Assembly (NCBI GenBank): GCA_023375785.1 | Contig: SZWC01000080.1 | Location: forward strand, 458,542 to 522,541 | Direction: 5' to 3' | DNA: 64,000 nucleotides | Source of the DNA: Penium margaritaceum | Lineage: Eukaryota; Streptophyta; Zygnematophyceae; Desmidiales; Peniaceae | Shown here: positions 47,803 to 60,059 of the stretch, in pieces | How the letters are laid out: each line of letters begins with the position of its first letter | Position numbering within the stretch: the stretch's first letter is position 1 | The notes under the pieces: model-generated | Database searches by the model: none | What the model was told of the DNA's origin: nothing | The model's input: only the letters and a program-made list of their open reading frames with translations | Program-made: the position numbers and the translations under genes

Positions 47803-49740
47803 AACTCTCCCTTGCACCTCTGTGCATTAATTGTGAGATCTTTGTTCTCTCCAGCAGTCTTCGCCTCAGTCTTCGTCCGTTGTGTTGACCATACCGATGC
47901 CTCGAATACCTGCAGAGAGTAATTCGCTATCCAGCACCTTTGTCATGCAATATGCGAGCATCTTCTTGGTCTACACGATTTCCACATCCACGATCTCCTT
48001 TGCGACCAGGTCGCGTGAGTAGTGGTACCTGATGTCGATGTGCTTGGTCCGCCGGGAGATGACGTCATCCTGTGCCATTTTCATGATCCTCTTGTTGTCG
48101 ATACGGACATCTATTACTTCCGTTTGTGGCACTTTGATCTTGGCAAGCAAACTGCGTAGCCACTATGTCTCCTTATATGCTTCTGAGAGAGCGATGTACT
48201 CTGCCTCAACGGTAGAGAGGGAGACACAATCTTGCTTTCTGCTTGCCCAGGAGACTGCACCACCGTTCACGAGAAACACAAAGCCCGAGTTGGACTTTTT
48301 GTCATCGATTCTTCCTCCCTAGTCGGCGTCTGTGTAGCACACTAGCCGTAGCGGGTCCGATCCTTCTTGGCCTCCAAACTGGAGTCCCATGTGTCGTGTC
48401 TTCTGTAGATAGCGCATGATGCGCTTGACTGCTTGCCAGTGCTGTGGCCCTGGATTGGCCACAAACCTGCTCACTTGTCCCACAGCATAGCAAATGCCAG
48501 GGCGTGTTCCTACCATGGCATACATGAGGCTGCCAACAGCAGACTGGTAGGGGTTGTTCTCCATCTCACGCCGTTCTACTTCCGTGCTGGGTCTCATGGA
48601 GGAGGAGAGCTTGATGTCTGTTGTCATGGGTGTGCTGATGGACTTGTAGTCCTCCATGTTGTGGCACTTGAGAACCTCCATGATGTACTTGGTCTGGTTC
48701 AGCTCGATGGTGCCTGCTGCTCGATTCCGGTGGACGACTATCCTAAGGTAGAACTCGAGCGGACCCATGTCCTTCATCTTGAACCTGTTGCTGAGATCTG
48801 TCTTCAGCTTATTCAATAGCTCGACTGATGACAAGCAGATGATCAGGTCATCCACGTACAGTGCAACTAGCATCAAGCCTTGCTCATCCTCCCGCACATA
48901 GACACTAGGGTCGTTCTGGCAATACGTGAAGGTGAGCCCGGCCATGAAGCCGTGCATCTTCTTGTACCACATCCTTGGGGCCTGTTTCAGCCTATAGAGT
49001 GCTTTGACTAGCTTATACACCTTGCCCTCTGGAGCATTCACTCCCTCGGGCACTTCCATCAGCACTTCTTTATCTAGCTTCCCGTAGAGGAAAGCTGTCT
49101 TGACATCCATCTGGTGGACCTCCAGATCTTTTGCAGTAGCAATGTCCTACATGGATTTGATGGAGACAAAGGTGACGACGGGCATGAAGGTCTCCTTGTT
49201 CTCTGAGCCTGCACGCTGGGAAAACCCCTTCGTCACAACTCTTGCCTTGTACTTGTCGATAGTACCATCCTGCTTGAACGTTTTCCGGAGTACCCACTTT
49301 GACCCCACCACATGCGCGTTTGGGGGCCTGTCCACCAGCACCCATGTTCTGTTCTCTTCAATGGATGCGAGTTTGCTATCCACTGCCTCCTTCCACTTGG
49401 CCGCATCTGGCATGTTCATAGTCTCCGTTACGGTCATAGGCTCTTCCTGAGCCAAGCATGACCAGCTCAGTCCGGTCCATTCTGCATTCTCAGCATCGTA
49501 TTTGAGCAAAGGCTTCTTCTGGCGTGTACTACGCCTGAGTGTTGCTGGTGGTGCTTCAAGGCTAAGTTGCTTCTGATGCTTCTGCGTTGCCATTGATCCA
49601 CTGTTTGAGGAAGAGCCACCGGCCTCAGAGTTTGACTCAGAGGCCTCGGACGACTCAGACTCAGTGTCAGAGTCCGTCGCTATGTTAGCCTGCACACCCA
49701 CTCTCCCTGGAGCACCATTCTTCATTGGTACCATTTACCA
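47803..49740 (-). pseudogene. pol: Family B RT and RNase H
   Basis: Minus-strand C-terminal pol of the B fossil. RNase H (about 47900-48380) has KSNSGFVFLVNGG near 48275 and STVEAEYIAL near 48200. RT (about 48390-49370) has [13 protein letters not shown] near 49100, LYRLKQAPRMWYKK near 48980 and the YVDD box near 48860. An acidic, Ser-rich linker and the STRQKKPLLKYD block precede it (about 49500-49740). The sequence is clearly distant from family A RT, though the motifs are the same. Confidence 0.85.
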
Positions 49741-51300
49741 GTTCTCAGGTGCCTGATCACCTGACTCGAGCAACACAACCCAGTCTCCTGATTTGGGAGC
49801 ATGGACAGGGTCCAGCGACTCTCCCTTGCCGAGCGTCCTTTCATCAAACTCGACGTCTCGGCTCCTGATGAGATTTCCACCCGCTTGGTCCCACAGCCTG
49901 TACGCATTGTGTGCGGTATCGTATCCGACCATTACACACTTACGAGCGCGTGCATCCAGCTTGCAACTTCCTTCTCCTACTTGGATCTTTGCCTAGGCAG
50001 TACAGCCAAAGATCTTCAAGTATGAGGGGTCTGGCTTCTTCCCTGACCAAGCCTCCTGTGGCATCCTGAGCTGCTTCTCTTGCTTCTTCTTACCACGCCT
50101 TCCAAGCGCGGCTGCCGGAGTGAGATTCACAAGGTAGGAAGCAGTAATTGCAGCTTCAGCCCAGAAGCGAGATGGGAATTTGGCGTCAAAGAGCATGCTT
50201 CCTGTCATGCGGAGGATAGTCTGGTTCATCTGCTAAGCAATGCCATTACTCGGGGGGTGTAAGGCATGGTGGTCTAGTGGTTGATGCCGTGTTGGCTCAA
50301 CCAGCCTTTGCACGCCTCGTACTCACCACTGTTGTCCGTTTGCAATGCCTTGACCTTCTTGCTTGTCTGCCGCTCTACCATTGCGACAAACTGTTGCAGC
50401 TTCTCCTTGACCTCTCCCTTTGTCTTGAGGAAATAGATCCACATCTTGCGACTATGGTCATCGATGAAGGTCAATAAATACTTGCTGCCTCCGTTCGAAG
50501 GAGTGCGGAATGGTACGCACACATCAGAGTGAATCAGGTCTAAGATTGCTGCCGCACGTTGCCCATTACGCTCAAAGGGTTTTCTCTTTGCCTTGCCTTG
50601 GAGGCATGGCTCACACAGCTTCTTGCACCTTCCCTCATCCTTGGCCTTGCATCCCTCCATCCCATGAACCACTTCGTGCTACTATATAGCTTGCAGTGTG
50701 CTGTCAGCCACATGGCCAAACCGCCTGTGACACAGCTCAGCATCTGTGTCGTTGGTGGAGTTGGCTGTCATGGTGACAGCCTGTGGTGCTACATCAGGCT
50801 TTGGAGACTCGGGCTCTTCAACCGCTGCATATCCTTCATTTGTACTCTCAAGGGGCTTGGTTTGCAGCACATAGAGCCCATCAACTCTTGGGACCTGTGC
50901 GACAAGACTCTCCTTGGGATAGGAGATCTTGATGTCCTTGTTCTTGACAATCACGACCTCCTCCTCCGTGAAGATGACCGTCATGTCGTGGTCCATGATT
51001 TTGGACAGAGACAAGAGGTTTGCCGCAAAAGACGGCATGTAGATGATGTTCTCTAGCTTCAAGTCTTTTTCAGCACCGTTCACGTTGATGCTGATCAACT
51101 TATCTCCCTCGCCTTGCGCATGGACAAGGTTGCCGTTGGCACACCTGAAGCAACGTTCAGTGTCTCCAATGGAGATGAATTCATCCTTCTCCCTTGAAGA
51201 GTGATGGTTCGTGCCAGAATCGAGCCCGTAAGTTCCATGCTTGAGCAGTGCCGCTCCCTTGGTTGCCGGCAAGCTCTCAACCATCATGTTCATCAACTCC
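49741..51300 (-). pseudogene. pol: Family B integrase, pre-integrase and protease
   Basis: Minus-strand middle of pol. Integrase (about 50000-50590) carries LIHSDVC, FIDDHSRKMW, LQTDNSGEY and, near 50230, MNQTILRM. Pre-integrase has LCHRRFGHVA near 50735 and CEPCLQGKAKR near 50600. The protease region (about 50860-51290) has YGLDSGTNHH with the active-site DSG near 51220. A tail (about 49740-49990) has the MVGYDTAHNAYRLWD block seen after Copia integrases. Confidence 0.84.
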
Positions 51301-52250
51301 TTCTTACCCTTTCCTTTGCCCTCAAATCTACCGCCATGATCTCCATCTTCCTTCTTGGGAGCCCTGCACTCCCGTGCCTAATGCCCAGGTTTGCCACAGT
51401 TATGAGACTTCCAACGACGCTTTGAATCCTTTCCACCACCACCATTGCATTTTCCTCCACCGCCACGGCTTCCGCTGCTACTCTGACCAGAAAAGGAGTT
51501 GTTGTCATGACCACCATACTGTGCAGCTTAGGCTGAAATGTTAGCCTCACTACCGCTGCGACACATGGCCTCGTTGCGCAGGTACTTGGACACTACCTCA
51601 TACGTTTAATCCTCCTCCTTCCAACTGCCAAAAACGGTGATCAGTGGTCCCCAACTTTCAGGTAGCGCCATGAGGAGGATGATGGCCTGCATGTTGGAGT
51701 TGATTTCCCAGTTCATTTGGGTCACTTGCTCTAGTAGTCCTTCAAACTGCAGTAGGAAGTCTGGAATTGACTCTCCCTCGCTCACCCTCATCAAAATCAG
51801 CTTTTGAAGGATGAAGAGGCAATTTGCAAGAGCCGTTGATTAGTGTACACATGCAAGCTTCTCATAAGCCATTGATGCATGTGTGATACCTTGGAGGTGG
51901 ACATGCTGTGACTCATGTAATAATGTCACAAGAATCGTAAGCACAATGTAATTTTTGACACTCCTCGCTTCATATCCAGGATCTGTTTTTGGAGGTTCAA
52001 CCTCTTCTCCAAGGAACATCTTCAAGTAGCCACGCACCCTCATGACAATCTCAAATTGCCATCTCCACAAGGGAAAACCAAACCCTGTGAATTTTGACAT
52101 CCCACCATTGATCTGCTCGAGAGTGAGCGTTGCGGGTGTCATCATACTGCTTCCCTGCTTCTCTGCTTCTCTTCTTTGCTGAGGACGATGTAGGCTGATG
52201 TAAACTGTTGTTTGGTACCTGTTTAGAAGGTGCATATCTCTCACTTACCC
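51300..52250 (-). pseudogene. gag: Family B gag
   Basis: Minus-strand gag of the B fossil. The N-terminus (about 52170-51850) has FTGFGFPLWRWQFEIVMRVR and GYLKMFLGEE, matching the family C gag at about 5050-4800 in order and spacing. The middle (about 51800-51600) has IPDFLLQFEGLLEQV and MALPESWGPLITVF. A Gly/Asn-rich stretch precedes a CCHC-type knuckle region near 51400. It is a capsid/nucleocapsid precursor by family. Confidence 0.8.
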
Positions 52251-52410
52251 GTTAGCCCTTGATCACCTGCAAACAGAGAAGAACGCACACTAGCAAACCA
52301 AGGGTCGTGCCTCCAAGAGCAGAGCTTATCCTAGTTAGGATCCAAGGGTCGTACCTCCAAGGGCAGAGCTTATCCTTGGCTCTTGTTTGCTAAGTGCCAG
52401 CACCCGCCGT

Positions 52411-52482
52411 TAGAGCTGATGGAGCAGATGGAGCTGATGGAGCAGATGGAGTAGATGGAGCTGATGGAGCTGATGCGCGCTG
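52411..52482. repeat. Tandem 9-mer repeat in the family B leader
   Basis: About seven units of GATGGAGCW/GCTGATGGA type. A shorter, drifted version lies in the family C leader (about 5508-5545), so the repeat predates the split of B and C. Just to its left, about 52300-52380, a roughly 35-bp direct repeat (GCAGAGCTTATCCT core) occurs twice. Confidence 0.75.
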
Positions 52483-52536
52483 CAAGACAAAGAGGGTGAG
52501 AGAGTGCACAAAAGCGTGCCTTACAACTAGTCAGTA

Positions 52537-52550
52537 TGGGCCCATAACCC
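52537..52550 (-). other. Family B primer-binding site of half-tRNA type
   Basis: The minus strand reads GGGTTATGGGCCCA, two bases inside the LTR. It is the complement of the anticodon arm of initiator tRNA-Met, as in family C at 5599-5613. Confidence 0.75.
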
Positions 52551-52552
52551 TT

Positions 52553-53293
52553 TGTCAACCTGCCTGAGGCTACGGTCTAGAAAACGTGTTCCGACACAAT
52601 GGTTCCCGCCGACCGCTCTTGGTATTACAGCGAAGAGGTGGTATCACCCTCAGAGCCAAGCTTCCACACTGAGCAGTTCATAGGAATCACTTCCTTGCAC
52701 TTTGTCCTTAGTACCTAGTCGCTTTCGCGCGAGGAGCTAACTCCTTGGGCTTAGACCAACCAATGCTTCTTTAGTGTCTGCCTCTGGTGGACAACTTTGT
52801 GAGGAGTCTCAAAGATAAGAACTGTACTCAATGATAGACAACTGACAAGTTCTTATAGTCTTAGAGCCAGCCTCTAGCCTAGGCGCACAGTGGCTCCTCG
52901 GATGAGCCACTTTGGGAGCAATCTGGATTGCGTCATCCCCCCTGCCTACATGGCACTCCCTGTGACCGCCAAGTGGCGCCAGCCACCAGGAAGGACCTTT
53001 GAATGTTCTAAGATGCCTCTTAGAACCTTCCTATTCCCCTTTTGGTCACAAAGAAAATTAGTCACTGGGCTGGGATTTGTCTGGAACATCCAAGCCACAA
53101 GGAGTTGTCCTAGGTAGTGTTTGCTGGCTATACTATCCTGTTTAGACCAAGGGGACTTGCTCCAAAGGAGCAGTGCATGCCTTGTCTATTGGGACCAGAC
53201 TTAGAGGGCTTACTCCAAGGGAGCAGTGCATGCCTAGTCTGTCCTGTGCCTGTCCACATGTCAGCGATGGACAAGGAGCATATCAGGTCAACA
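52553..53293 (-). repeat. Family B 5' LTR
   Basis: A 741-bp LTR opening TGTCAACCTGCCTGAGG and closing ATATCAGGTCAACA in plus reading, followed by the target copy GAAAA. The tRNA-like segment is less well kept than in the partner LTR. Confidence 0.92.
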
Positions 53294-53780
53294 GAAAATT
53301 CCACTAACATGACAGTCAGTAGAATTAAAACTGACAATGATGGTGAATTCGTCAGCGCAGTTCTCCATGCCTTCTTCAACTCCAAGGGGATTTAACACCT
53401 GTGTATCCTGCCTCATACTACTCAACAGAATAGCAAAGCAGAGCATATGAATCTGACTCTCTTTGAGTAGATGCACAGTATGCTACACACTCTTGGACTG
53501 CCCTCTCACTTCTGGGATGAAACCATCACTACTACAGCTTATCTCATCAACCGTCGGCCAACGTGAAAGCTACCAGGTCACTCCAAAACACCATATGAAA
53601 CATGGGGAGGGCATCATCCGCATCTCAATCATCTATACATCTTTGTATACACGGCACAGATATGACTTCGTTCTGGTCTTCAATCCAAGTTGGAACCTCA
53701 TTCTAAGCCCTGCATTTTCAGGGCTATGAATACCATTGTAATCTATACCGAGTCTAGGACCCCACTACCAACCTTTGATT
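53294..53780 (+). mobile_element. Ty1/copia family D, right part (integrase)
   Basis: Continuation of family D beyond the B insertion. It carries integrase sequence with KTDNDGEFVS near 53330 and the post-integrase block GYEYHCNLYRV near 53725. It fades out near 53780 without RT, RNase H or a recognisable LTR. It is broken, with several breaks. Confidence 0.8.
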
Positions 53781-54714
53781 AAGGTTTATTATTATGGAAG
53801 CAGCTGGTTAAAGCGGTGATTACATCATCATGCTGACGTGAGATGCATGTTTTGATGCTCCCTTTGTATTCTACATGAAAAACCGTGTAAAATCGATCCA
53901 AGAACTGGATCATTTGGTGCAAGGACAAGAAAGATACGGCCATGCAAAGGACGGAGGCATACCTCCAGAAAACAGGAGATGTACCGGTTCGATCATGAGT
54001 ACGGTGGAGCAACTTTCTCACCCACTGCGGCCGAAGCACCCCTGGATGGGCGCTTAGCCAGTGAGGCAAGGTTCATTAGGGTCCATGGATACTTTAGGAT
54101 GGCGTCTGGAGCTGCATTTGCAAGGAAGGGTACTTCGGGCGGCCATGACCCCCGCTAGCGGTGCTGCCAGCAACACTTACGCATGGAGCTCTCAAACAAC
54201 CATAACTTAGCCGTTTTTTCACGGATTGAGGCGTTCTTTGGTACGTTGGAAAGCTCGCAGCGCGTACTATATGATGTACATGTTATTTGCATGAATATGC
54301 TTTGACAGAGTACTTCAAAGCACCAAGGAGCTTTTGGCTAGCTAATAGGGACTGGTACATAAGGAAGCCTAGGGGTTGTTCTAGGCATGCTTATCTTACC
54401 CGAAGACTTTGTACTTTGCCTTATACTGATCTATCAAGTCTCAAGATTATTTCCTTGCCCAAATCTCCTTGTTCTCTAAGCAACACCTTGCACATGTTCA
54501 TTTGATCCTATAAGTTTTTCCGCAACGTACCTTGGTACAAACGCCGCTGGAAGAGTCGCACGGTGCAAATCTCGGTCACTAGCTATAGTTTTACTACTAG
54601 GAGAGGGTCATGCGACATCTCAAGGATTGGCTTACACATCAAGGGGTCAAGAATGGGAGGTTTATTCCAAGGACTCGGTGTGTGATCATCACGCCGGGTG
54701 CCCCTCGGTTCACA
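53781..54714 (+). repeat. Non-coding stretch, probable 5' LTR of the gypsy element
   Basis: About 930 bp without a convincing gene. Its right end (CGGTTCACA) is followed two bases later by TGGTATCAG, a tRNA-Met-like primer site. That is the expected layout at the 3' edge of a 5' LTR. The left edge cannot be fixed, because no second copy of this LTR lies in the window. The call rests on position alone. Confidence 0.4.
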
Positions 54715-55542
54715 TTTGGTATCAGTGTACTTGGACGTTCGTTTGGCCTTTTCCGGATCCAAGGGAGACAACAGGTCTGCCACAACTGCGTTAGGTCTGA
54801 ATTTTCTTGTCACAACTCGAAGTATGGCAGCAATGAGATACGACGAGGCCTACCTTATGGAGGAGATCCGGCATGCTCTTGATGAGTTGCGTCAAGAGAC
54901 TAAACAACTGCATACGCAGGTTGAGGTAATGTATGTCGGCCTAGGAAGCAGTGCGTTGGGGATGTCACATTGGCATCCATACCTACCTTTTGGCGGCCCA
55001 AGCCGAAGGAGGCGGAGTTATATACGGGCAACGAAATGGCTCCAGACGATGCTCTAGGCACATTTTGACCTCCTCAACGACAACCGAATCGCACGTGACA
55101 AGATCAAGCACGTCAAGCAGGGCGGATTGGTCCAGGACGATACCACACGCTTCATGGCTTTAGTGGTGCCGATCGATGACCTCTTGGATGAGGAGGCGTA
55201 CGACTGCTACCATGATGGCCTGAAGCCGCACGTCCAGCGTGAACTCACGGTGCTCGGGTTGCAGACCTTTATGGAGTTGGTCTCGACAGCAGAGCGCATC
55301 GATATGGTAGGCTACAATGCACACCGGACCAGCTATGCAACACGACCACACGTGGAGTAGCCGGGCTAGGCTGTGCCCATGGAGGTGGATGCAATCCGAG
55401 CCAGACAATGGCATGCGGACACACAGCAAGGACAGAAAGGCAAGTGTTGGACTTGTGGTGAGGAGGGTTATCGCAAGCGGGATTGTCCCAAGTACAAGGC
55501 ATAGCAGGAAAACGAGCAGTAGCAGAGAGGATGGGACGACCT
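54715..55542 (+). mobile_element. Ty3/gypsy-like element, left part (leader and gag)
   Basis: Primer-binding site at 54717-54725, a short leader, then gag from 54824 (MAAMRYDEAYLMEEIRHAL, coiled-coil-like start). The retrotransposon gag core (about 55070-55350) has ARDKIKHVKQGG and YHDGLKPHVQRELTVLG. A nucleocapsid knuckle region (CWTCGEEGYRKRDCPK) lies near 55446. This arrangement is typical of Ty3/gypsy gag and differs from the Copia gags around it. The copy is split at 55543 by A16 and resumes at 60060. It is broken, with a few breaks. Confidence 0.75.
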
Positions 55543-56280
55543 TGTTGAGAAAGGAGCCATCCGGCTCAATTTCATGTCAACAGGAGCAAGTTCCAGGAAA
55601 CTTCCAGACGCCTGCTCCGATCATTGATCCATCTTCACCATTGGAAAGGTCAGGTGGCAACTTATCTAAAGTCCAAGTTTCAGGCCGATTCAACAGTCGG
55701 ATTGGGAGATATGAATTTTCGAAGTTTCATGGGTCATGGACTGCCGATGTCTGGGTGGCCATGGGTGATGGCTCCATGCCTTACCCTGAGAAAAGAAAAA
55801 CGCAAGAGGTCTAGGGTCAAGACCTGATGGGAGAAATATCCAAAAAGATCCTTGGTCTTAGGATTGCCTTGTCAGAGTATGCTGACTAGGATAAAGGTAC
55901 CTCTCCTTACTTGTTAGGTGAGGTGAGATCCTTGTGTGCTAGCCATGGACACATGGCGATTCTCCATGGGTTTGTGGGTGATGTGACCACTAGGAGTGTG
56001 CCATGAGAGCATTCTCTAGCTCTCTAGGTCGTGTGTGTCTGGTCAGCCTGATTGTTAGGCTGATTTCCTCCCTTGTGTAAGATTGTGGACTCTAGTGTGT
56101 GAGCCTTAGTCTCCATAGTTAAGTGGTGTGGCTTGTGAGAGGGCTGACTTGCCCAAGCTCTAGCTCTATATATACTCCATCATTTTGAGTGATTCAATAA
56201 CCATTCTTCAGCACAAGTGATGCCCTTTCGGTCCCACATGCTCGCTGCTCCAAGGCTCCCTCTCTCCTCCAGATCCAACA
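55543..56280 (+). repeat. Family A 5' LTR of copy A16
   Basis: A 738-bp LTR opening TGTTGAGAAAGGAGCC and closing CAGATCCAACA, followed by ATTGGTACCAGAGCC. Confidence 0.92.
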
Positions 56281-56905
56281 ATTGGTACCAGAGCCAGATT
56301 TTGCCAGATTCAGCCAGCACACGCCGTCACTTTGAGAGTGACGGGTTAGGATCAAACCTTGACCAAATTTGACGATCGAACACTTGATCTTCAAGTTCGT
56401 GAGACAAGCTTTCCCTCGAGCCCAAGATTGAGAGTTATGCTCAAAACGAGGTCGGCCATGGCTGCACTCTTCTCTATGAGTACGACTGTCGCCTTGTGAT
56501 GACCATAACTCTCTTGTTTCTTTGTCAAATTTAAACAGTGGTACATGCGAATTGTAGTATTTTTCCTAATCTTTCCATTGGTGCAAGAATATTTGCATTC
56601 CATTGATTCGTTTGGAAGAAACGTCATTTACAAGCTGGCTGGTCTGAGTTGGAGCAGGAGCAGAAGCATACCCTGTTTTCAAGAGGGCATATCTTTCAAA
56701 ATCCCCTGTTGATGACCCTGTTTTATGGGTCGACCTGAAAGGTTTTGAGCTGCATTTTCCAGTGGTGGGCTTGATTTTTCCGAATTCCCAGTCTGCTGGC
56801 ATCTACAGTCCATTTTCTGTCAGATAGATTTCTGGCAGAAGCAGCAGCAGAAGCAGGGGAAGCGCCGCCATCCAAGGGCAGCGCTGAGCATCACCAAGGC
56901 TCAAA

Positions 56906-57840
56906 ATGGCAGCAGCTGGCGTTGTGACAGCAGCCGAGCCTTTGGAGAGGCTGGAGGGACGTGCCAACTTCACGTTTTGGAAGATTCATACCTGCGCCCT
57001 TTTGGAGGAGAGGGACTTGTGGGAGGTGGTGAGCGGCGACGAGCCGGCTCAAGTTCCACAGGCAAAAGGCATCACCGTTGCGCAGGTGGTGGCGGGGAAG
57101 ACGCCACAAAAAGGTGAAGCTGATGGGGGTTCTTCTACAGCTGTAGTAGTGGCGCATGAGGAGTGGAAGAAGAAGGACAGGCAGGCCTATAGGTTGCTTG
57201 TCAACACCATCTCCAACCCGCATCTTCAGTACGTGAGTGACAAGGCTACTGCAAAGGAGGGATGGGACACGTTGTGCAAGAAGCATGAGAGCAAGGATCC
57301 TGCATTCTTCATGCTTTTGGAGGAAAAGATGATGGCGCTGAAAATGCAAGGTGGTGAAGGGATGGAGGCGTACTTGGACAGGGCAAAGGAGTTGGCGAAG
57401 CAGCTGAGAGCGGCCGGCAACCCTGTGGAAGAGACGCGCTTCATCCTCCTCTTGCTGAGGGAACTTCCAACCAGCTACGACACAGTGCGAGAGACGCTGG
57501 AGTGCCAGCCAACACTCGACCTCGACTTCATCTGCACACACCTGGGGCAGGTGGAATTGCGTCACAATGCAGCAAAGCGCAATGGCGGCGGTAGCGGTGA
57601 AGCAGTTTTTGTGGCCACGAGCTCACGCAACCAGCAGCAGCAGCAGTCTGGGCAGCAGAGAGGCAAAAAGAAAGGCAAATGCCACTACTGCCAGAAAGAG
57701 GGACACTAAAAAAAGGAGTGTTTCAAGCTCAAGAGGGACCAGAAGGAGCAGCAGCAGCAGCAGTCATCGTAATAGCAGCAGCAAAAGCAGCAACAGCAGC
57801 AGCAGCAGTCACAGCAGCAGCAGCAGTAAAACCAGGCTGG
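56906..57840 (+). pseudogene. gag: gag of copy A16
   Basis: Capsid/nucleocapsid region of the A16 fossil, opening MAAAGVVTAAEPLERLEG. The gag core (YRLLVNTISNPHLQYV, LPTSYDTVRETL) is followed by a well-kept knuckle (CHYCQKEGH near 57685) and a Gln/Ser-rich CAG tract. This is the best-preserved gag of the window, with very few breaks. Confidence 0.82.
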
Positions 57841-59331
57841 TGTGCGCCACTTTGGTAACATGAATGTTGCCAAAGAGGTGCGCGACCGTCTCTTCATGGC
57901 GAAGTCTGACATGTCGCAGATGGAGAAGGTGGATCTCGCATGGTACCAAGACTCAGGGTATACCAAGAGCCTCACACATCACAAGGAGTGGTTTACGCAG
58001 CTGTTGTCCATGCCTCCCCGTCCTATCGCTATAGGTGATGATCGGGTGGTGTATGCTGAGGGGATTGGGATTGTGGAGATGTGGTTGGAGACCCCACGTG
58101 GCATTGAAGTGGGAGTGTTCCATGGCGTGCTGTATGTACATGATGATGCATTCAACCTCCTCTCAGTCTCCTCTCTTACAAACACAGGACTTCGCATCGT
58201 CTTCGATGATGACTATGGCTACATCCCGAACAAGGATACAGGAGAGGAGTTGGCCAGGTCGGTGAAGGAGGGCGACATGTACCGCCTGCTGAAGATGACC
58301 AAGATCCCGCGTGAGCAGAGTCTTGCAGCAGTGGTGCAGGCGACAGATGGCGAGATCTCGCATGCGCACTACGGTCACATCGGCATGCGCGCCTTGCACC
58401 AGCTTCAAGCAAAGGAGATGGTGCGTGACCTACCTACCATCTCTAACTTTGAGCAGCAGTTGTGCATCGGCTGTTTGGAGGGGAAGCAGCACCGGGAGGC
58501 GTTCTCTAGAGCAAGGGAGCGTGCAAAAGAGGTGTTGGAGCTGGTCTACACAGACTTGTGCGGACCGATGCAGACCCAGAGCTTTGGAGGCTCGAGGTAT
58601 GTCCTGACCTTCATTGATGATTTCAGCCGTTACACTGTTGTGTACGTCCTTCCTTCCAAGGACCAGTGTTTTGACAGATTCAAGGAGTTCAAGGCCATGG
58701 TGGAGAACCAGACTGGCAAGAAAATCAATGCGCTGCGCAGCGATCGCGGTGGAGAGTACCTGAGCAAGGAGTTCTAGGACTACCTCGCAGCAGCTGGCAT
58801 CAAGGTACAACGTCGGCATCACCTACAACGGCAACGACAATAGCATCATCGGCTGCACAGATGCAGATTGGGCTTCAAATCCTGAGATCCGCAAGTCCAT
58901 CTCTGGACATGTGTTTCTCATGAATGGAGGTGCCATCAGCTGGTGCAGCAAGCGACAAGTGGTCGTGGCCACCTCGAGCACAGAAGTTGAGTACATCTCT
59001 CTCCGCTTTGGAGCCAAGGAAGCAGTTTGGCTCCGGCGTCTCATGGCGGAGATGAGTGGGAGTGTAGCAGTTCAAGTTCCTATACGCGTCGACAACCAGA
59101 GCGCAATCGCATTCGCCAAGAATCCTGAGCACAATGCACGCACCAAGCACATTGACGTCGCATATCACTTCATCAAGCACATGGTGCACGAGGGTGCTAT
59201 CAAGCTGGAGTTTACTCCAACCAGCAGGCAGGTCGCTGATTTTTGCACCAAGCCAGTGACCCGTGAGAAGCAGCAGTTTTGCATGAAGGCATGTGGACCC
59301 AGCCCACTCTGACCGCGGCAAAGTGGGAGAT

Positions 59332-60059
59332 TGTTGGGAAAGGAGCCGTCCGGCTCACTTTCAGGTCCACAAGAGCAAGTTCCAGGAAACTTCCAGATGC
59401 CTGCTCCGATCATCAATCCGTCTTCACCATTAGAAAGATCAGGTGGCAAGTTATCTATAATCCAAGTTTCAGGCCGATCCAACGGTCGGATTGGGAGATA
59501 TGAATTTTCAAAGTTTCGGGGGTCATGGACCGCCGATGTCTGGGTGGCCATGGGCGATGGTCTTATGCCTTAGCCTAAGAAAAGAAAAAGGCAAGAGGTC
59601 CAGGATCTAGACCTGATGGGAGAAATATCCAAAAACGTCCTTGGTCTTAGGATTGCCTTGTCAGAGTGTGCTGACTAGGATAAAGGTACCTCTCCTTACT
59701 TTTTAGGTGAGGTGAGATCCTTGTGTGCTAGCCATGGACACATGGCGATTCTCCATAGGTTTGTGGATGATGTGACCACTAGGAGTGTGCCATGAGAGCA
59801 TTCTCTAGCTCTCTAGGTCGTGTGTGACTGGTCAGCGTGATTGTTAAGCTGATTTCCTCCCTTGTGGACTCTAGTGTGTGAGCCTTAGCCTCCATGGCTA
59901 AGTTGTGTGGCTTGTGAGAGGACTGACTTGCCCAAGCTCTAGCTCTATATGTACTCCATCATTTTGAGTGGTTCAACAACCATTCTTCAGCACAAGTGAT
60001 GCCCTTTCAGTCCCACATGCTCGCTGCTCCAAGGCTCCCTCTTTCCTCCAGATCCAACA
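59332..60059 (+). repeat. Family A 3' LTR of copy A16
   Basis: A 728-bp LTR opening TGTTGGGAAAGGAGCC and closing CAGATCCAACA, preceded by the purine tract and followed by the target copy GACCT. Confidence 0.92.

Larger units (their letters stand above)
47032..53293 (-). mobile_element. Ty1/copia family B, full-length, nested in family D
   Basis: A 6,262-bp minus-strand element with both LTRs (47032-47802 as 3' LTR, 52553-53293 as 5' LTR) and a perfect target duplication GAAAA (47027-47031 and 53294-53298) in integrase of family D. Inside, from right to left: half-tRNA primer-binding site, leader with short repeats, gag, knuckle, protease, integrase, RT, RNase H and a purine-rich tract (minus strand GCAAGGGAGAGTT) beside the left LTR. 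The LTRs differ by roughly a tenth in their first 215 bp by eye, so it is old. It looks complete in its parts but is broken, with several breaks. Confidence 0.93.
55543..60059 (+). mobile_element. Ty1/copia family A, copy A16, nested in gypsy
   Basis: A 4,517-bp plus-strand element with both LTRs (55543-56280, 59332-60059) and a perfect target duplication GACCT (55538-55542 and 60060-60064). Internal parts: primer-binding site (56283-56297), leader hairpin (56325-56343), gag from 56906, Gln-rich tract (about 57740-57840), protease (YQDSGYTK near 57950), pre-integrase, the N-terminal part of integrase, RNase H (about 58860-59312) and polypurine tract (AAAGTGGGAGAT, 59320-59331). It is about 1.8 kb shorter than A10 and carries no RT. 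LTRs differ by about 7-10% by eye. Apart from the missing part it has few breaks. Confidence 0.93.

Noticed and set aside
53781-54714. Short open frames in the stretch before the gypsy gag
   Set aside because: None has a recognisable domain, and the layout suits an LTR. I see no gene there.
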